DNA from: an uncultured bacterium
GTDB lineage: Bacteria > Verrucomicrobiota > Lentisphaeria > Victivallales > UBA1829
Assembly: GCA_900549415.1 (NCBI GenBank)
Contig: URNX01000020.1
Span: 1 to 56,533 of the forward strand
Length of the DNA stretch: 56,533 nucleotides
Reading direction: 5' to 3'
Shown one piece after another: positions 17,805-26,696 of the stretch; position 1 is the first letter of the stretch; the number at the start of each line of letters is the position of its first letter. The translations under genes and the position numbers were made by a program. Below the pieces are notes generated by a model. It worked only from the letters and a program-made list of their open reading frames with translations. It ran no database searches and was not told where the DNA came from.

Positions 17805-18416
17805 ATGAGAATCATCACGATTGGACGCGAATTCGGCAGCGGCGGACGCGAGCTCGGGCATCAGCTTGCGGAGCGTCTGCAGGTCCCTTATTACGACCAG
17901 GAGATCATTACCGCAATTGCAAAACGCACCGCGCTTGCGGAAAAATATGTGCAGGCGGTGATTGAGCATCGTCCGTTCCAGCCTTTCCCGCTTTCGGTCG
18001 GACGCAGTTTCTTCCTTTATCATGACCCTGTTCTGGAACAGAATCTTTCAATTTACCGTGAACAGAGCCGGATCATCGAGGAGGTCGCCGCAAAATCGGA
18101 GTGCGTGATTGTCGGCCGCTGTGCGGATTACATTCTGCGCGAGAAGAACCCGTTCCGTATTTTCGTTTATGCGGATGAAGCGAGCAAATTGAAGCGCTGC
18201 CGCGCCCGCGATCCTGAGCCGGATAAACTTTCGGACAAGGAACTGAAGCGCAAAATCGCCGCTGTCGACCGCAACCGTGCCGCGTATTACGATTTTTACA
18301 CCGGGCAGAAATGGGGCGACAAGGTGAACTACGATCTTTGCATCAACCTTTCGACCGTTCCCGTCGCGCACGTTGCCGACGCTGTTATCAGTTTTCTGAA
18401 ATCGGAAGAGAAGTAA
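17805..18416 (+). CDS. Cytidylate-kinase-like family protein
   Basis: 203 residues. The P-loop-type start ITIGREFGSGGRELG (4-18) and PYYDQEIITAIAK match the cytidylate-kinase-like group. Next come CVIVGRCADYILRE and FVYADEASKLKRC. YYDFYTGQKWGD near the end is also typical. The group is nucleotide-kinase-like, but its true substrate is uncertain; canonical Cmk has a different NMP-binding insert. It is a single-gene unit with its own promoter and terminator. Confidence 0.88.
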   Translation: MRIITIGREFGSGGRELGHQLAERLQVPYYDQEIITAIAKRTALAEKYVQAVIEHRPFQPFPLSVGRSFFLYHDPVLEQNLSIYREQSRIIEEVAAKSECVIVGRCADYILREKNPFRIFVYADEASKLKRCRARDPEPDKLSDKELKRKIAAVDRNRAAYYDFYTGQKWGDKVNYDLCINLSTVPVAHVADAVISFLKSEEK

Positions 18417-18436
18417 GTCTCATTTAAAAAACAGAT

Positions 18437-18475
18437 GCTCCCGGTCCGTTTGCGGAAACCGGGAGCGTATTTTTT
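18437..18475. terminator. Bidirectional intrinsic terminator
   Basis: GCTCCCGGT (18437-18445) pairs with ACCGGGAGC (18458-18466). A T run follows on the plus strand (18470-18475). On the minus strand the stem is followed by ATCTGTTTTTT, so it can also serve the convergent GH39-like gene. Confidence 0.88.
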
Positions 18476-18486
18476 GTACAGAATGT

Positions 18487-21400
18487 TCAGGGAAGAATCC
18501 GGAATTCCAGTTCATCAAGCAGAATGAACCCGCTCGTTTTCGGCAGCCAGATTTTTACCCGTGCGGCGCCTCCGTCGATATCGGGAACCTCTTTGGCGTT
18601 TGCGGGAATCTCCAACACCAGCCGGAACGGTGTCCAGATTCCCTCCTGCAGTTTGAACTTTTCGCGGGTGTAAAGATGCTTGCCCGTGTGTGCTCCGTCT
18701 TTCCAGAGCTCGATGCAGGTGTCAAGGACATTGACGCCTTCGCCCTTCGCCCAGCCGGAGAACGCAACTTTCTTCCCCGGCACAAACGGAAGCGCCGTCG
18801 CGATAACCGAGAGCATGTCTTCCGGAGAGGCAGTAAGCTTCATGCAGCGGATTCCGCTGAAGAAGTCCGGGTTCGCGGCAAGTGACGCCGGATAGCTCTT
18901 TGAGGAGAAGTTCTGTTCCCATGCGTCGAGAGCCTTTTTTCCGCTCTCGAACGTTCCGTCGAACGGCATTTTTTCCGTTTCCGTCTTTTTCACGGCTTCG
19001 CGGATGAGCCCGAAGTCGAAACGGTTCGCGTGAGCCTCTTTTCCCGCCCATGCCGCAGAGCGCACCGCGGGGGCTTTGGCATTTTCCGCATCGTTGACTT
19101 TGAGTGCGAATCCGAACGGGAGCTCTCCCGCCGGTCCCTCGACTTCAGCCGTGTAGCCCTGCGGATCCGGAGTGATCTTCCATTTGAAATCGGAAGCCTT
19201 CAGTGTTTCAGACCAGAGGGTGAACGGCTGAGCGTCGCGGGGCGTCAGGAACACGCGGAAGGTCTGCGGCGTATAGCGTTCGCCGAAGCGCGCCGGAATG
19301 ACGAGCGGAGCCGTATCGGCAAACAGCTCGATGGAATCGGTCTCCCACGGCTTGCGCATTCCGCTCACGCCCGCATCGGAGGAATCCTTGACCTGCGCGG
19401 TCAGGAAAAAGCGCTTCTCTTTGACCTGCAGACGCAGCGTCGCGGAGAGCTTGCCGTCCTTCGAGGCGATCCGCCAGGTTTCGCCGTTCGTTTTCGTCAG
19501 AGCGTTTGTGAGGCGGACCGGGAAGCTGTGCATGGAGTTGTCCAGCAGGATGACGGACGGAGTTCCGGCTGCCGCTTTTTCCGCGCGGAGAGGAAGTTCA
19601 ACGGAACAGCTTTCGCCCGGGTTCAGGGTTATGGTCCGGCTGTGCAGAGCCGTGAATCCGCCGCCCTGGAATCCGACAGTGCAGGAGGCCTTCACGTTCG
19701 ATTCGTTCTGAAGTCCGAATATTGCGCATCCGTCGGCAAGCCGCGCCGAATCGGAGGGCTGAATCGGCGATTCAAGCATGGGATTCAGTTCGGAACACGC
19801 CTTGAGGAACTCCGCGTCGGACATCTTTCCCTGCCGGAGGTAGAACGGATTCGCATCAAGCGTCTTCATCTCCGCTTTCACCGGATTGCCGAAGAGATCG
19901 AGAACGGTGAAACGGGAAAGGTCGAGCTTCAGTCCCTTTTTGCGCTGGTAGTTCCAGACCGCCGCGATGAGCTTGCCGTCTTTGCGGAAAACATAGCAGA
20001 TGACGCTGTTCAGGAAACGGTGCTTCGCAACCGGTTTCGCGCCTTCGAACAGACGCGCCAGCGTATTCGACGCCGCGAAGTAGACTGACGGAATCATCTC
20101 GCCCGTGTAGTTCAGGTAACAGTCCCTGCGCCATGCCATTGCATTGGCGAGCGAAATTGACTGAGAGACGCCTTCTCCGCAGTCGACCAGCGCACGGTTG
20201 AGCCAGTATTCCGGTCTGCTTTCATCATTGTTGCCGCCGTCATAAAGGTAATACAGTTCGGTATTCCAGACAGGCAGAGTGCGCCCGAAGCGCTTCATCG
20301 CCGCAAAGATGTCCTGAATCGCTTTGTCGGCAGGCTGGATGGAGGCGAGTTCGCGCTGGTCGTACGGATGAAAACTTACGATGTCGCAGCTGTTCAGTCC
20401 GCCGTCCTGGAATGCGCGGGCAAGCCAGCCGGAACCGTCCGCCTTGAAGTCGGATGTTGCGCAGAATCCGATGAGCTTTGCATTCGGATCGCCTTTCTTC
20501 AGAGCGGTGTAAGTTGCTTTCAGATACTTTCTGTAGACCTGCGGGGTGACATAGAGGTTCGGTTCGTTTGTGAATTCAAAGAACTGTTTTTCCCCTTTGG
20601 AATGCTTTGCAAGTTCGGTCATGTAGCGTGTCCAGTACTGAACCGGCGGATATGCAATGTATCCTTTCAGTTTCTGCATGGCGTTTTCCGGATGAACCGC
20701 GGGACGTTCCGCAAGGGGCAGAACCCATGCGGGAAGCGGATTTCGGCGGGCGTATCCGCCGTTCCCCTCCAGATAGGGCTGACGGAAGAGTTCTCCGCCG
20801 AGGACGTGAACGGGGATGAGCCCATGCTCCTTCATTTTTTTCATGGTAAGATCAAAGAACGAGAAATCGAATTTTCCGTTTTCCGGTTCCGCCATGCCCC
20901 AGTCGACCGGCAGAGCTCCGGCATCCCATTCGCGGACCAGGCGGAATCCTGCGCGGCGCAGAAGGGCAAGCGTTGTTTCCGGTGAGGCGTTGTAGGAATG
21001 AAAACCTCTCCGCGTAATCAGTTTGCGGTTGGTGTAGCCGTCGCGGTAGCCGAGTCCGCTGTTGATGCCGAGAACAAAATCTTTTTCCGGATTGCGGGGA
21101 ATGTCGGGAACTTCGCCGATGACCACATACGGGAACTTGAGAGTCCGGATGTCCGTTCCGTCGACGGATACGATATAGCTGCCGTAGCGGGGAACGAATG
21201 CCTCCGGAACCGGAACCGTTCTGACTTCTCCCGGATTCAGTTCCACCTTGATTTCCTTTTCGGCAACGGTCTTGCCGTCGTATTCGGAGACCGTGCGGAC
21301 CGTCAGGGTCTGTGCCGTTTTTTGCTTTGTCCCGTTCTGGAGTTTCAGCGTGAAGAGTTTGGCTTCCTCGGGAACGGAATGCATCCAGTAGCGCGGCGCG

Positions 21401-21957
21401 GAGACTGCGGCGCAGATATTTCCGGTTTCTTCCGCTCCGGCTTCGGTTACGGAGACGTCGTCGAGCCAGAGATTGCCCTTCCATCCGCCGTTCGGATCGG
21501 TGCGCTGGAACGACCAGAACCGGATTACATGCGGACCGCCTTTGCCGGAGTTGAAGCGGAAGGAGTATTTCGCATATTTGTTCTTGATGTCGAAGAACTT
21601 GCGCTTGATGTCCCAGTCCTTTGTATGAATCAGGGATTCCAGGGGAATGCCGCCGGCAACATCGGTTTTTGCGTACATTGAGAAAATGTATTCCGTGTTG
21701 GGCTTCAGGTCGAACGAGGAGGCATAGAATTCAAAATAATCCCCGTCCGGATTCGTAACTTTGACCGCCTGTTTTCCGTGTGCGGCATTGGCGGAATCCA
21801 GTTCAAGTGGAATGTGTTTCATATCCTTCCGCGTGATGATGCGGTGCAGTGCGAAACCGTCGGTTCCAAGCTCAAAACCTCCGTTGTAGATCATGTTTCC
21901 CGCGAACGCCGCTGTGCTTCCGAGAATCGATGCCGCGATTGTGAGATGTTTCAGCAT
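18487..21957 (-). CDS. Secreted multi-domain clan GH-A (GH39-like) glycoside hydrolase
   Basis: 1156 residues. Signal peptide 1-19. Residues 20-172 form a CBM4/9-type jelly roll (NMIYNGGFELGTDGF). About 185-285 is a beta-sandwich linker. About 290-640 is a TIM barrel with candidate acid/base E465 (FTNEPN) and nucleophile E567 (VWNTELYY). About 835-985 is a CBM9-like domain (WETDSIELFADT, ending with RFDFG). Residues 997-1156 form a second CBM4/9-like domain. The substrate is unknown; GH39 relatives include beta-xylosidases and iduronidases. GGAGG lies before the ATG, three bases after the pseudopilin stop. It is the last gene of a regulator-pseudopilin-hydrolase operon. Confidence 0.85.
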   Translation of the reverse strand: MLKHLTIAASILGSTAAFAGNMIYNGGFELGTDGFALHRIITRKDMKHIPLELDSANAAHGKQAVKVTNPDGDYFEFYASSFDLKPNTEYIFSMYAKTDVAGGIPLESLIHTKDWDIKRKFFDIKNKYAKYSFRFNSGKGGPHVIRFWSFQRTDPNGGWKGNLWLDDVSVTEAGAEETGNICAAVSAPRYWMHSVPEEAKLFTLKLQNGTKQKTAQTLTVRTVSEYDGKTVAEKEIKVELNPGEVRTVPVPEAFVPRYGSYIVSVDGTDIRTLKFPYVVIGEVPDIPRNPEKDFVLGINSGLGYRDGYTNRKLITRRGFHSYNASPETTLALLRRAGFRLVREWDAGALPVDWGMAEPENGKFDFSFFDLTMKKMKEHGLIPVHVLGGELFRQPYLEGNGGYARRNPLPAWVLPLAERPAVHPENAMQKLKGYIAYPPVQYWTRYMTELAKHSKGEKQFFEFTNEPNLYVTPQVYRKYLKATYTALKKGDPNAKLIGFCATSDFKADGSGWLARAFQDGGLNSCDIVSFHPYDQRELASIQPADKAIQDIFAAMKRFGRTLPVWNTELYYLYDGGNNDESRPEYWLNRALVDCGEGVSQSISLANAMAWRRDCYLNYTGEMIPSVYFAASNTLARLFEGAKPVAKHRFLNSVICYVFRKDGKLIAAVWNYQRKKGLKLDLSRFTVLDLFGNPVKAEMKTLDANPFYLRQGKMSDAEFLKACSELNPMLESPIQPSDSARLADGCAIFGLQNESNVKASCTVGFQGGGFTALHSRTITLNPGESCSVELPLRAEKAAAGTPSVILLDNSMHSFPVRLTNALTKTNGETWRIASKDGKLSATLRLQVKEKRFFLTAQVKDSSDAGVSGMRKPWETDSIELFADTAPLVIPARFGERYTPQTFRVFLTPRDAQPFTLWSETLKASDFKWKITPDPQGYTAEVEGPAGELPFGFALKVNDAENAKAPAVRSAAWAGKEAHANRFDFGLIREAVKKTETEKMPFDGTFESGKKALDAWEQNFSSKSYPASLAANPDFFSGIRCMKLTASPEDMLSVIATALPFVPGKKVAFSGWAKGEGVNVLDTCIELWKDGAHTGKHLYTREKFKLQEGIWTPFRLVLEIPANAKEVPDIDGGAARVKIWLPKTSGFILLDELEFRILP

Positions 21958-21960
21958 TTA

Positions 21961-22737
21961 TTACCTCCAGATGCAGGTTGTATCCGAGCTGTCCGCTCCG
22001 AAAACAAAGGTTTTGCGCAGAAAACCGCTGACGTAAAACGCCGACTTCTTTGTTGAGCCGACATGCCCGTCAGCATAAAGCAGATTGGCGGAGAGTCCGG
22101 GGTGACGGTTTGTCGGGAAGTATTTTTCCAGAGTGGCTGTATCATAAATCGCAACGGTATTTTTCTGATCCGTATCCGATTTGGCAAAGTCTCCGCCGAC
22201 AGCTGCCGCAGTGGGCTGTATGCATTTTGAAAAACGTTTGACATATCTGCTGGCGCTGGATGGCTCTCCGGTATCTTTCAGCTGTCCGCAATATGCGTTC
22301 CAAGCGTAGGATGTAATGGGATAAATGACTTCGCTTACTGTTTGGGTATAAATATCTTCCTCTTTTGCTCCGGGGCAGAGGAAGATGGAGCTGCCCTTGG
22401 AATAAAACTGATCCGGTTTTTTGGTCGAGATGTACGGCCAAAGCATAACGATCCACGAGTGCATATAGTTATACTCGCTATTCCACTTTTGATATGCGTG
22501 CGGAGTATAGTCGCTGTAATCGGCGGCGTAGGAGAACATCGCTGTTCCGATCTGTTTCAGCTGACTGGTGCAGGAGATTGCGTGGGCTTTCTGCCGGGCG
22601 GAATTGAGCGCAGGCAGGAGCATTCCGGCGAGGATTGCGATAATTGCGATTACGACGAGGAGTTCTATGAGAGTGAACCTTTTTGTCCTCATCTTTCTCT
22701 TGGAACCGATGAACGCTTTTGATGTTTTTTTTGTCAT
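21961..22737 (-). CDS. Type II secretion pseudopilin-like protein with HxDG-type C-terminus
   Basis: 258 residues. The class III signal is a basic leader, then R|FTLIELLVVIAIIAILAG with Glu at +5. The residue before the predicted cleavage is Arg20, not the usual Gly. A helical LNSARQKAHAISCTSQLKQIG stalk follows. A globular C-terminal domain ends with HPGLSANLLYADGHVG, related to the H-X9-DG motif of Planctomycetes/Lentisphaerae pseudopilins. It is probably assembled at or anchored in the cytoplasmic membrane with its globular part outside. A GGAGGT ribosome site overlaps the end of the upstream repressor gene. It sits between the repressor and the GH39-like enzyme, pointing to a role in handling that glycan. 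Confidence 0.88.
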   Translation of the reverse strand: MTKKTSKAFIGSKRKMRTKRFTLIELLVVIAIIAILAGMLLPALNSARQKAHAISCTSQLKQIGTAMFSYAADYSDYTPHAYQKWNSEYNYMHSWIVMLWPYISTKKPDQFYSKGSSIFLCPGAKEEDIYTQTVSEVIYPITSYAWNAYCGQLKDTGEPSSASRYVKRFSKCIQPTAAAVGGDFAKSDTDQKNTVAIYDTATLEKYFPTNRHPGLSANLLYADGHVGSTKKSAFYVSGFLRKTFVFGADSSDTTCIWR

Positions 22738-22738
22738 T

Positions 22739-23764
22739 TCAGACCTCCTTTAAAAGGGTGTTAAATATTACGAAGTTAGAGTTGTATACCTGGTGTTTCG
22801 GCGGAAGCTCGGGATTGCGGACTTTGCGGATCAGATAGTCTGCGGCGTCCGCTCCGGCTTTTTCGAGCGGCATATCCGCGTAAATGAGCCCGGTGGCAGC
22901 ATATATTTCCTCATCCAGACGGTCGAAGCAGAATAGCAGGATGTCGCGTCCGGGGATCCGCCCGGCCTGTTTGCAGGCGAAAAGGGTCCAGTCGAGCACG
23001 CCGATGAGAGGGAGAAACAGCGCATCGGGGTTGTTTTCGCGGATGAATGCGGTGATTTCATCAATGGCGGTCAGCGGGTTGAACGTCGGCTGTGCAATCT
23101 GCGGAATCCCGCCGTTTTCCGTGATTTCATCCCGGAACCCGCGCAGGCGTTCCGCATTTCCGTAGGAACCGAAGTAGCTTCCGTTGACGGCGCCGATCCG
23201 CTTCATTCCGAATTTGCGGAGAAGGCGGACTGCGCGTCTGGCGTCCTCGTAAAAATCAATGGAGAAACAGGACACCTCTTTCCAGATCCTGTTGATTGCG
23301 ATGCATGGAAATCCGCGTCGTGCAAGTTCCTGAAGACGTTCTTTTGAAAGCCCTCCGACGTCGATGAAGGCGAATGCATCGAATGGGAATCGGTCGTTTT
23401 CGTTCAGCTGTTTCGGGTTGATGGTGACAAGCCTGCTGTTCTGTTCCGAAACGACTTTCTGAATTGCTGCGGTTACGGAAAATGCGTATGAGAACGGCGG
23501 CAGTTCAGGCATGGCGATGACGACGGGCTTTTCCGTGACGGGTTCGTTTCCGCAGACGAACGTTCCGATGCCCGGCTGACGCCGGATGAGTCCTTTCTGT
23601 TCGAGACAGTCGAGCACCTTCCGGATCGACGATCTGCTGAGAGCATAATGGCTGCAGAGTTCGTGTTCGGAGGGCATTTTATCTCCGGGCGCGATACGGC
23701 CTTCGCGAATTTGTGCGATCAGCTTTTCCGCCACAGGTTCAAAAAGACTTTTCCGTCCTGCCAT
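22739..23764 (-). CDS. GntR/LacI chimeric repressor (AraR-like architecture)
   Basis: 341 residues. A GntR-type winged helix (about 1-70; KLIAQIREGRIAPGDKMPSEHELCSHYALSRSSIRKVLDCLEQ in segments) is fused to a LacI/PurR-type sugar-binding domain (about 78-341; the FYEDARRAVRLLRKFGMKRIGAVNG region). This resembles the arabinose repressor AraR of Bacillus in layout; the ligand here is unknown. It heads the pseudopilin-GH39-like operon and likely represses it. A GTACA-N6-TGTAT dyad sits between its -10 box and start codon. Confidence 0.9.
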   Translation of the reverse strand: MAGRKSLFEPVAEKLIAQIREGRIAPGDKMPSEHELCSHYALSRSSIRKVLDCLEQKGLIRRQPGIGTFVCGNEPVTEKPVVIAMPELPPFSYAFSVTAAIQKVVSEQNSRLVTINPKQLNENDRFPFDAFAFIDVGGLSKERLQELARRGFPCIAINRIWKEVSCFSIDFYEDARRAVRLLRKFGMKRIGAVNGSYFGSYGNAERLRGFRDEITENGGIPQIAQPTFNPLTAIDEITAFIRENNPDALFLPLIGVLDWTLFACKQAGRIPGRDILLFCFDRLDEEIYAATGLIYADMPLEKAGADAADYLIRKVRNPELPPKHQVYNSNFVIFNTLLKEV

Positions 23765-23776
23765 TTTTTAATTTCC

Positions 23777-23792
23777 ATACATTTGGTTGTAC
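23777..23792 (-). promoter_or_regulatory. Candidate operator of the GntR/LacI repressor
   Basis: On the minus strand GTACA-ACCAAA-TGTAT forms a near-perfect dyad about 15-30 bp downstream of the -10 box, where a bound repressor would block transcription. A single copy only, so the assignment is tentative. Confidence 0.35.
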
Positions 23793-23806
23793 ATGTTTGT
23801 TTTTAA

Positions 23807-23815
23807 ATTATAGCA
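23807..23815 (-). promoter_or_regulatory. Extended -10 promoter of the GntR/LacI-pseudopilin-GH operon
   Basis: Minus strand reads TGCTATAAT, an extended -10 (TGnTATAAT), 43 bp from the start codon. No convincing -35 box is visible. Confidence 0.5.
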
Positions 23816-23877
23816 CATTCTCCGGAAATGTCAACCCCCTGAAAAGAAAAAAGATGCGTGAAAATTTTCTGCGTGAG

Positions 23878-24744
23878 TTATCTTGTTTTCAACTGCTTTT
23901 CCCTGCGGAAGGAAAAAGGCGTGGTTCCGGTGACCGAGCGGAAGATTTTTGTCAGGTGATTTCCGTCGCAGAACCCGCAGCGGAGCGCGATTTCCCCTAT
24001 GCTGAAATGGGTTCCTTCCAGCAATTCGCACGCTTTCTGGATTCTTATTTTATGCAGATAGCGGTTTGGCGACATTCCGAGCGTTTTCTGGAAATGGCGG
24101 AACAGGCTGCGCTCCGACATGTGCGCAAGACTGCCGAGCTTTTTCAGATCGAGCGGTTCCTGATAGTGTTCGTTGAGGTATTCCGCAGGGGAGCGGATGA
24201 GCCAGAGGCGTTCTTTTTCCGTTTCCGTGGAGTCCCCGCGCGCGAGGTAGACGATGAGTTCCATGAACAGGAGGGGGAGCATGATGTTCTTGCCGAGGCG
24301 CTGGCGGTGTGTTTCGTAGCTGAGCCGCCGCACCAGATTTTCGCAGAGATCGCGGTCTCCCGCCGGAATCCGCACGATCGGGTTCAACTGGTCGACGTTT
24401 TCTTTTCCCGGATAGATTTTTCGGGTAAGCGGCAGATCCGATGCTTCGAGAAGAGGGAGCGGAACGGTTGCATCGAAAATAATGGTGAAAAGTTCAAAAT
24501 CGACCGTTCCGGAGAAGGAGTCTTCGGTTCCCGGATGCAGAACAAGAACGTCGCCGGCCTCCAGATTCGCCCGTCCGCTTCCGATGCGGTGTTCCGCGGT
24601 CCCGCGGCGGACGATGCACAGTTCGGAATATTCGTGCTTCCGGAATTTATCCTCTTCCACATGCTCGCGTCCAGGTTCGTTGAGAAACATTTTCACCGCC
24701 AGCGGAAACTTTTCCGGCTGCGGATAGTTGATGTATTTTTCCAT
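23878..24744 (-). CDS. AraC family transcriptional regulator
   Basis: 288 residues from the ATG at 24744, which has AGGGG nearby; an in-frame ATG 19 codons upstream is less likely. N-terminal cupin sensor (about 15-120; AEHRIGSGRANLEAGDVLVLHPG). C-terminal AraC domain with LDLKKLGSLAHMSERSLFRHFQ, SPNRYLHKIRIQKACELLEG and IGEIALRCGFCDGNHLTKIF. It lies between two pseudopilin/GH39-like operons, divergent from the plus-strand one, so it is the obvious candidate activator of either; this is inference. Confidence 0.9.
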   Translation of the reverse strand: MEKYINYPQPEKFPLAVKMFLNEPGREHVEEDKFRKHEYSELCIVRRGTAEHRIGSGRANLEAGDVLVLHPGTEDSFSGTVDFELFTIIFDATVPLPLLEASDLPLTRKIYPGKENVDQLNPIVRIPAGDRDLCENLVRRLSYETHRQRLGKNIMLPLLFMELIVYLARGDSTETEKERLWLIRSPAEYLNEHYQEPLDLKKLGSLAHMSERSLFRHFQKTLGMSPNRYLHKIRIQKACELLEGTHFSIGEIALRCGFCDGNHLTKIFRSVTGTTPFSFRREKQLKTR

Positions 24745-24820
24745 TTTCCCCTGAATTTTTCTTTTTGGCGATAATGTAATGCAAATTGGCGTTTTTGTCA
24801 AGGATTTTTTCCGGATTATA

Positions 24821-24829
24821 TGCTATAAT
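24821..24829 (+). promoter_or_regulatory. Extended -10 promoter of pseudopilin-epimerase-GH operon
   Basis: TGCTATAAT at 24821-24829, the same extended -10 as the repressor operon at 23807-23815. The -35 region is poor, as often seen for activator-dependent promoters. Confidence 0.5.
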
Positions 24830-24840
24830 ATAGACAGACG

Positions 24841-24873
24841 CCGGAAAAAAGAGAATCAAACAACAAATTCCGG
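24841..24873 (+). promoter_or_regulatory. Hairpin in pseudopilin 5' leader
   Basis: CCGGAA (24841-24846) can pair with TTCCGG (24868-24873) around a 21-base A-rich loop just after the expected transcription start. Small stem; function unknown. Confidence 0.3.
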
Positions 24874-24921
24874 AGAAGTTTTACAGACATCTGAAACAAT
24901 CGGAGAAAGGCAGAGCGCACA

Positions 24922-25707
24922 ATGAAAACAGATCATTCCGGAAGCAGCATTTCATTTCCATATTTTAAAAGATTCACGCTTATAGAGCTCCTCGTGGTAA
25001 TTGCAATCATTGCAATCCTTGCCGGAATGCTTCTGCCTGCGCTGAATTCGGCAAGGGAAAAGGCGCGGGAAGTAACGTGTCTGGGGAATCTGAAGCAGCT
25101 GGGACTGGTTCTGCACGGTTATGCGGGGGATAACAACGACAGTTATCCGTACAGTTCGGATCTTTACGGAGCGCGCAGAATTTTCCCGCTGGCTCTCGGC
25201 AGTTACTACGGACGGAAGAGCGAAGACTGGAGACCCGGCGATACCGTGGGCGGCCCGACGTTCTGCCCCCATGTGCCGAAGCGGAAGGCTGCGGATGGCG
25301 AAAATGTGATTTCCAGCTACGGTTTCGTATATAATCTCTTCCGCGGCGCTCTGCCTGATTTGCAGGATAAAGTCGGAATCGGCGGCATGACCGGGTCGGG
25401 GACGGAGAGAACGGCGAACCGGCTTTCGAAAGTGCTCCCGCAAAGCGCGGTTGCGTTCTGCCTCAAAATGAAGGAGCCTGCGGATTCCGGCGGCGCGGAG
25501 GCGATCCCGGCGGGGGAAGTCAGCATCTATCCATACCGGACAGTGGACAACTGCTGGGTTTCAAGAACAAAAAACGGAGGGGAGTTCGTTTCGTATTATC
25601 ATAAGAACAGCGATCTGCTGCTCCAGAGCGGCGGTTCCGCAAGATCGCTCCGCAAAAACGTTTCGCGAATCATGCTGGACAAGGATACCGCCTGTCCGCT
25701 GCAATAA
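24922..25707 (+). CDS. Type II secretion pseudopilin-like protein, degenerate C-terminal motif
   Basis: 261 residues. Leader ends KR|FTLIELLVVIAIIAILAG, with Arg17 at -1 and Glu at +5. The stalk LNSAREKAREVTCLGNLKQLG follows, then a globular domain. Unlike the other three pseudopilins, the end lacks the DGH motif: the matching region reads YHKNSDLLLQSGGSA. The ribosome site before the ATG is weak (GAGAAAGG at a distance). It is the first gene of the operon with a sugar isomerase/epimerase, CBM protein, GH39-like enzyme and HAD phosphatase. Confidence 0.87.
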   Translation: MKTDHSGSSISFPYFKRFTLIELLVVIAIIAILAGMLLPALNSAREKAREVTCLGNLKQLGLVLHGYAGDNNDSYPYSSDLYGARRIFPLALGSYYGRKSEDWRPGDTVGGPTFCPHVPKRKAADGENVISSYGFVYNLFRGALPDLQDKVGIGGMTGSGTERTANRLSKVLPQSAVAFCLKMKEPADSGGAEAIPAGEVSIYPYRTVDNCWVSRTKNGGEFVSYYHKNSDLLLQSGGSARSLRKNVSRIMLDKDTACPLQ

Positions 25708-25722
25708 TGAAAGGATGATTGA

Positions 25723-26694
25723 ATGACACCGAGAAACTACAATCTCTCCTACGGAATGGAGGGGGTTGCGTGGGACGGCAGGCAGCTTGCGCGGAGACCC
25801 GCGCCGGAGATCAGCCGCACGATCGACGCGATGCAGAAGGCCGGAATGAATGAGATAATGATCGCTGCTTACCATGTTGAAGAGCCCGCCGACTTTGACC
25901 TGGATGCGGAGACCCGCCGCATTGGACGCGAGCTGGAGTCCCGCGGAATGAAAGCCAATCAGCACCACGGTTACGCCGCGTGTCTTGCGGAACCTGGAAC
26001 ATCGCAGAAGCAGGTCGTCGAAAACCTGAAACGCTGCATTGATTATACGGCGAACCTCCATGCGGACAATCTGGTGATTCACCTCGGAAAGCTTGCCGGG
26101 CATTACTCTTCGCTTGCGGAGGAAATCCGTGTTTTCGGGGAAATGATGGCGCGGTTCGGCGCGGAGTGCGTCATCGATCAGGTTGCGGAAAACATGCGCG
26201 AAGCCGGAGAGTATGCGCGCAGAAACAACGTTTTTCTCGCAATGGAGAATCTGGATGCGTTTCATCATCTGAGCAATATCAAACAGCTGCCGGAGATCAT
26301 CCGGAGAGCGGATCACCCGAACGTCGGCGGCTGCCTGGATTTCGGACACGCCCATTGCGCGGGAGTTTCGCCGGTCCGCTGGATCCATGCGTTCGGGTCC
26401 AAGCTCTTCACAACGCACATTCATGACAACCACGGCAACACGCGCGGCGTCAAACCGGGCGAGCTGACGGATGCGACGAAGGATTTTGACGAGCATCTTT
26501 CCCCCGGACTCGGCACGATTGACTGGTGCGAATGTATCACCGCTCTCTGGGAGACCGGATACGACCGAACGCTCAGTTTCGAGAGCTCGTTTCCTGCGGA
26601 GTCCATGACGGATTCCTTCCGTTTTTCTGCAATTTTCTGGCGCGCTGCGGAAAAGATCGCAATGCGCCGTCTCAACTATAAAAAAGGAGCATAA
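25723..26694 (+). CDS. Sugar phosphate isomerase/epimerase family (xylose-isomerase-like TIM barrel)
   Basis: 323 residues, no signal peptide, so cytoplasmic. Barrel metal-ligand motifs are visible: NNVFLAMENLD (Glu), CLDFGHAH (Asp/His), FTTHIHDNHG (His/Asp/His) and TLSFESSF (Glu). The family includes hexulose epimerases and inosose isomerases/dehydratases, so the exact sugar cannot be given. AAAGGA lies before the ATG. It would process a sugar released by the downstream hydrolase. Confidence 0.85.
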   Translation: MTPRNYNLSYGMEGVAWDGRQLARRPAPEISRTIDAMQKAGMNEIMIAAYHVEEPADFDLDAETRRIGRELESRGMKANQHHGYAACLAEPGTSQKQVVENLKRCIDYTANLHADNLVIHLGKLAGHYSSLAEEIRVFGEMMARFGAECVIDQVAENMREAGEYARRNNVFLAMENLDAFHHLSNIKQLPEIIRRADHPNVGGCLDFGHAHCAGVSPVRWIHAFGSKLFTTHIHDNHGNTRGVKPGELTDATKDFDEHLSPGLGTIDWCECITALWETGYDRTLSFESSFPAESMTDSFRFSAIFWRAAEKIAMRRLNYKKGA

Positions 26695-26696
26695 CC

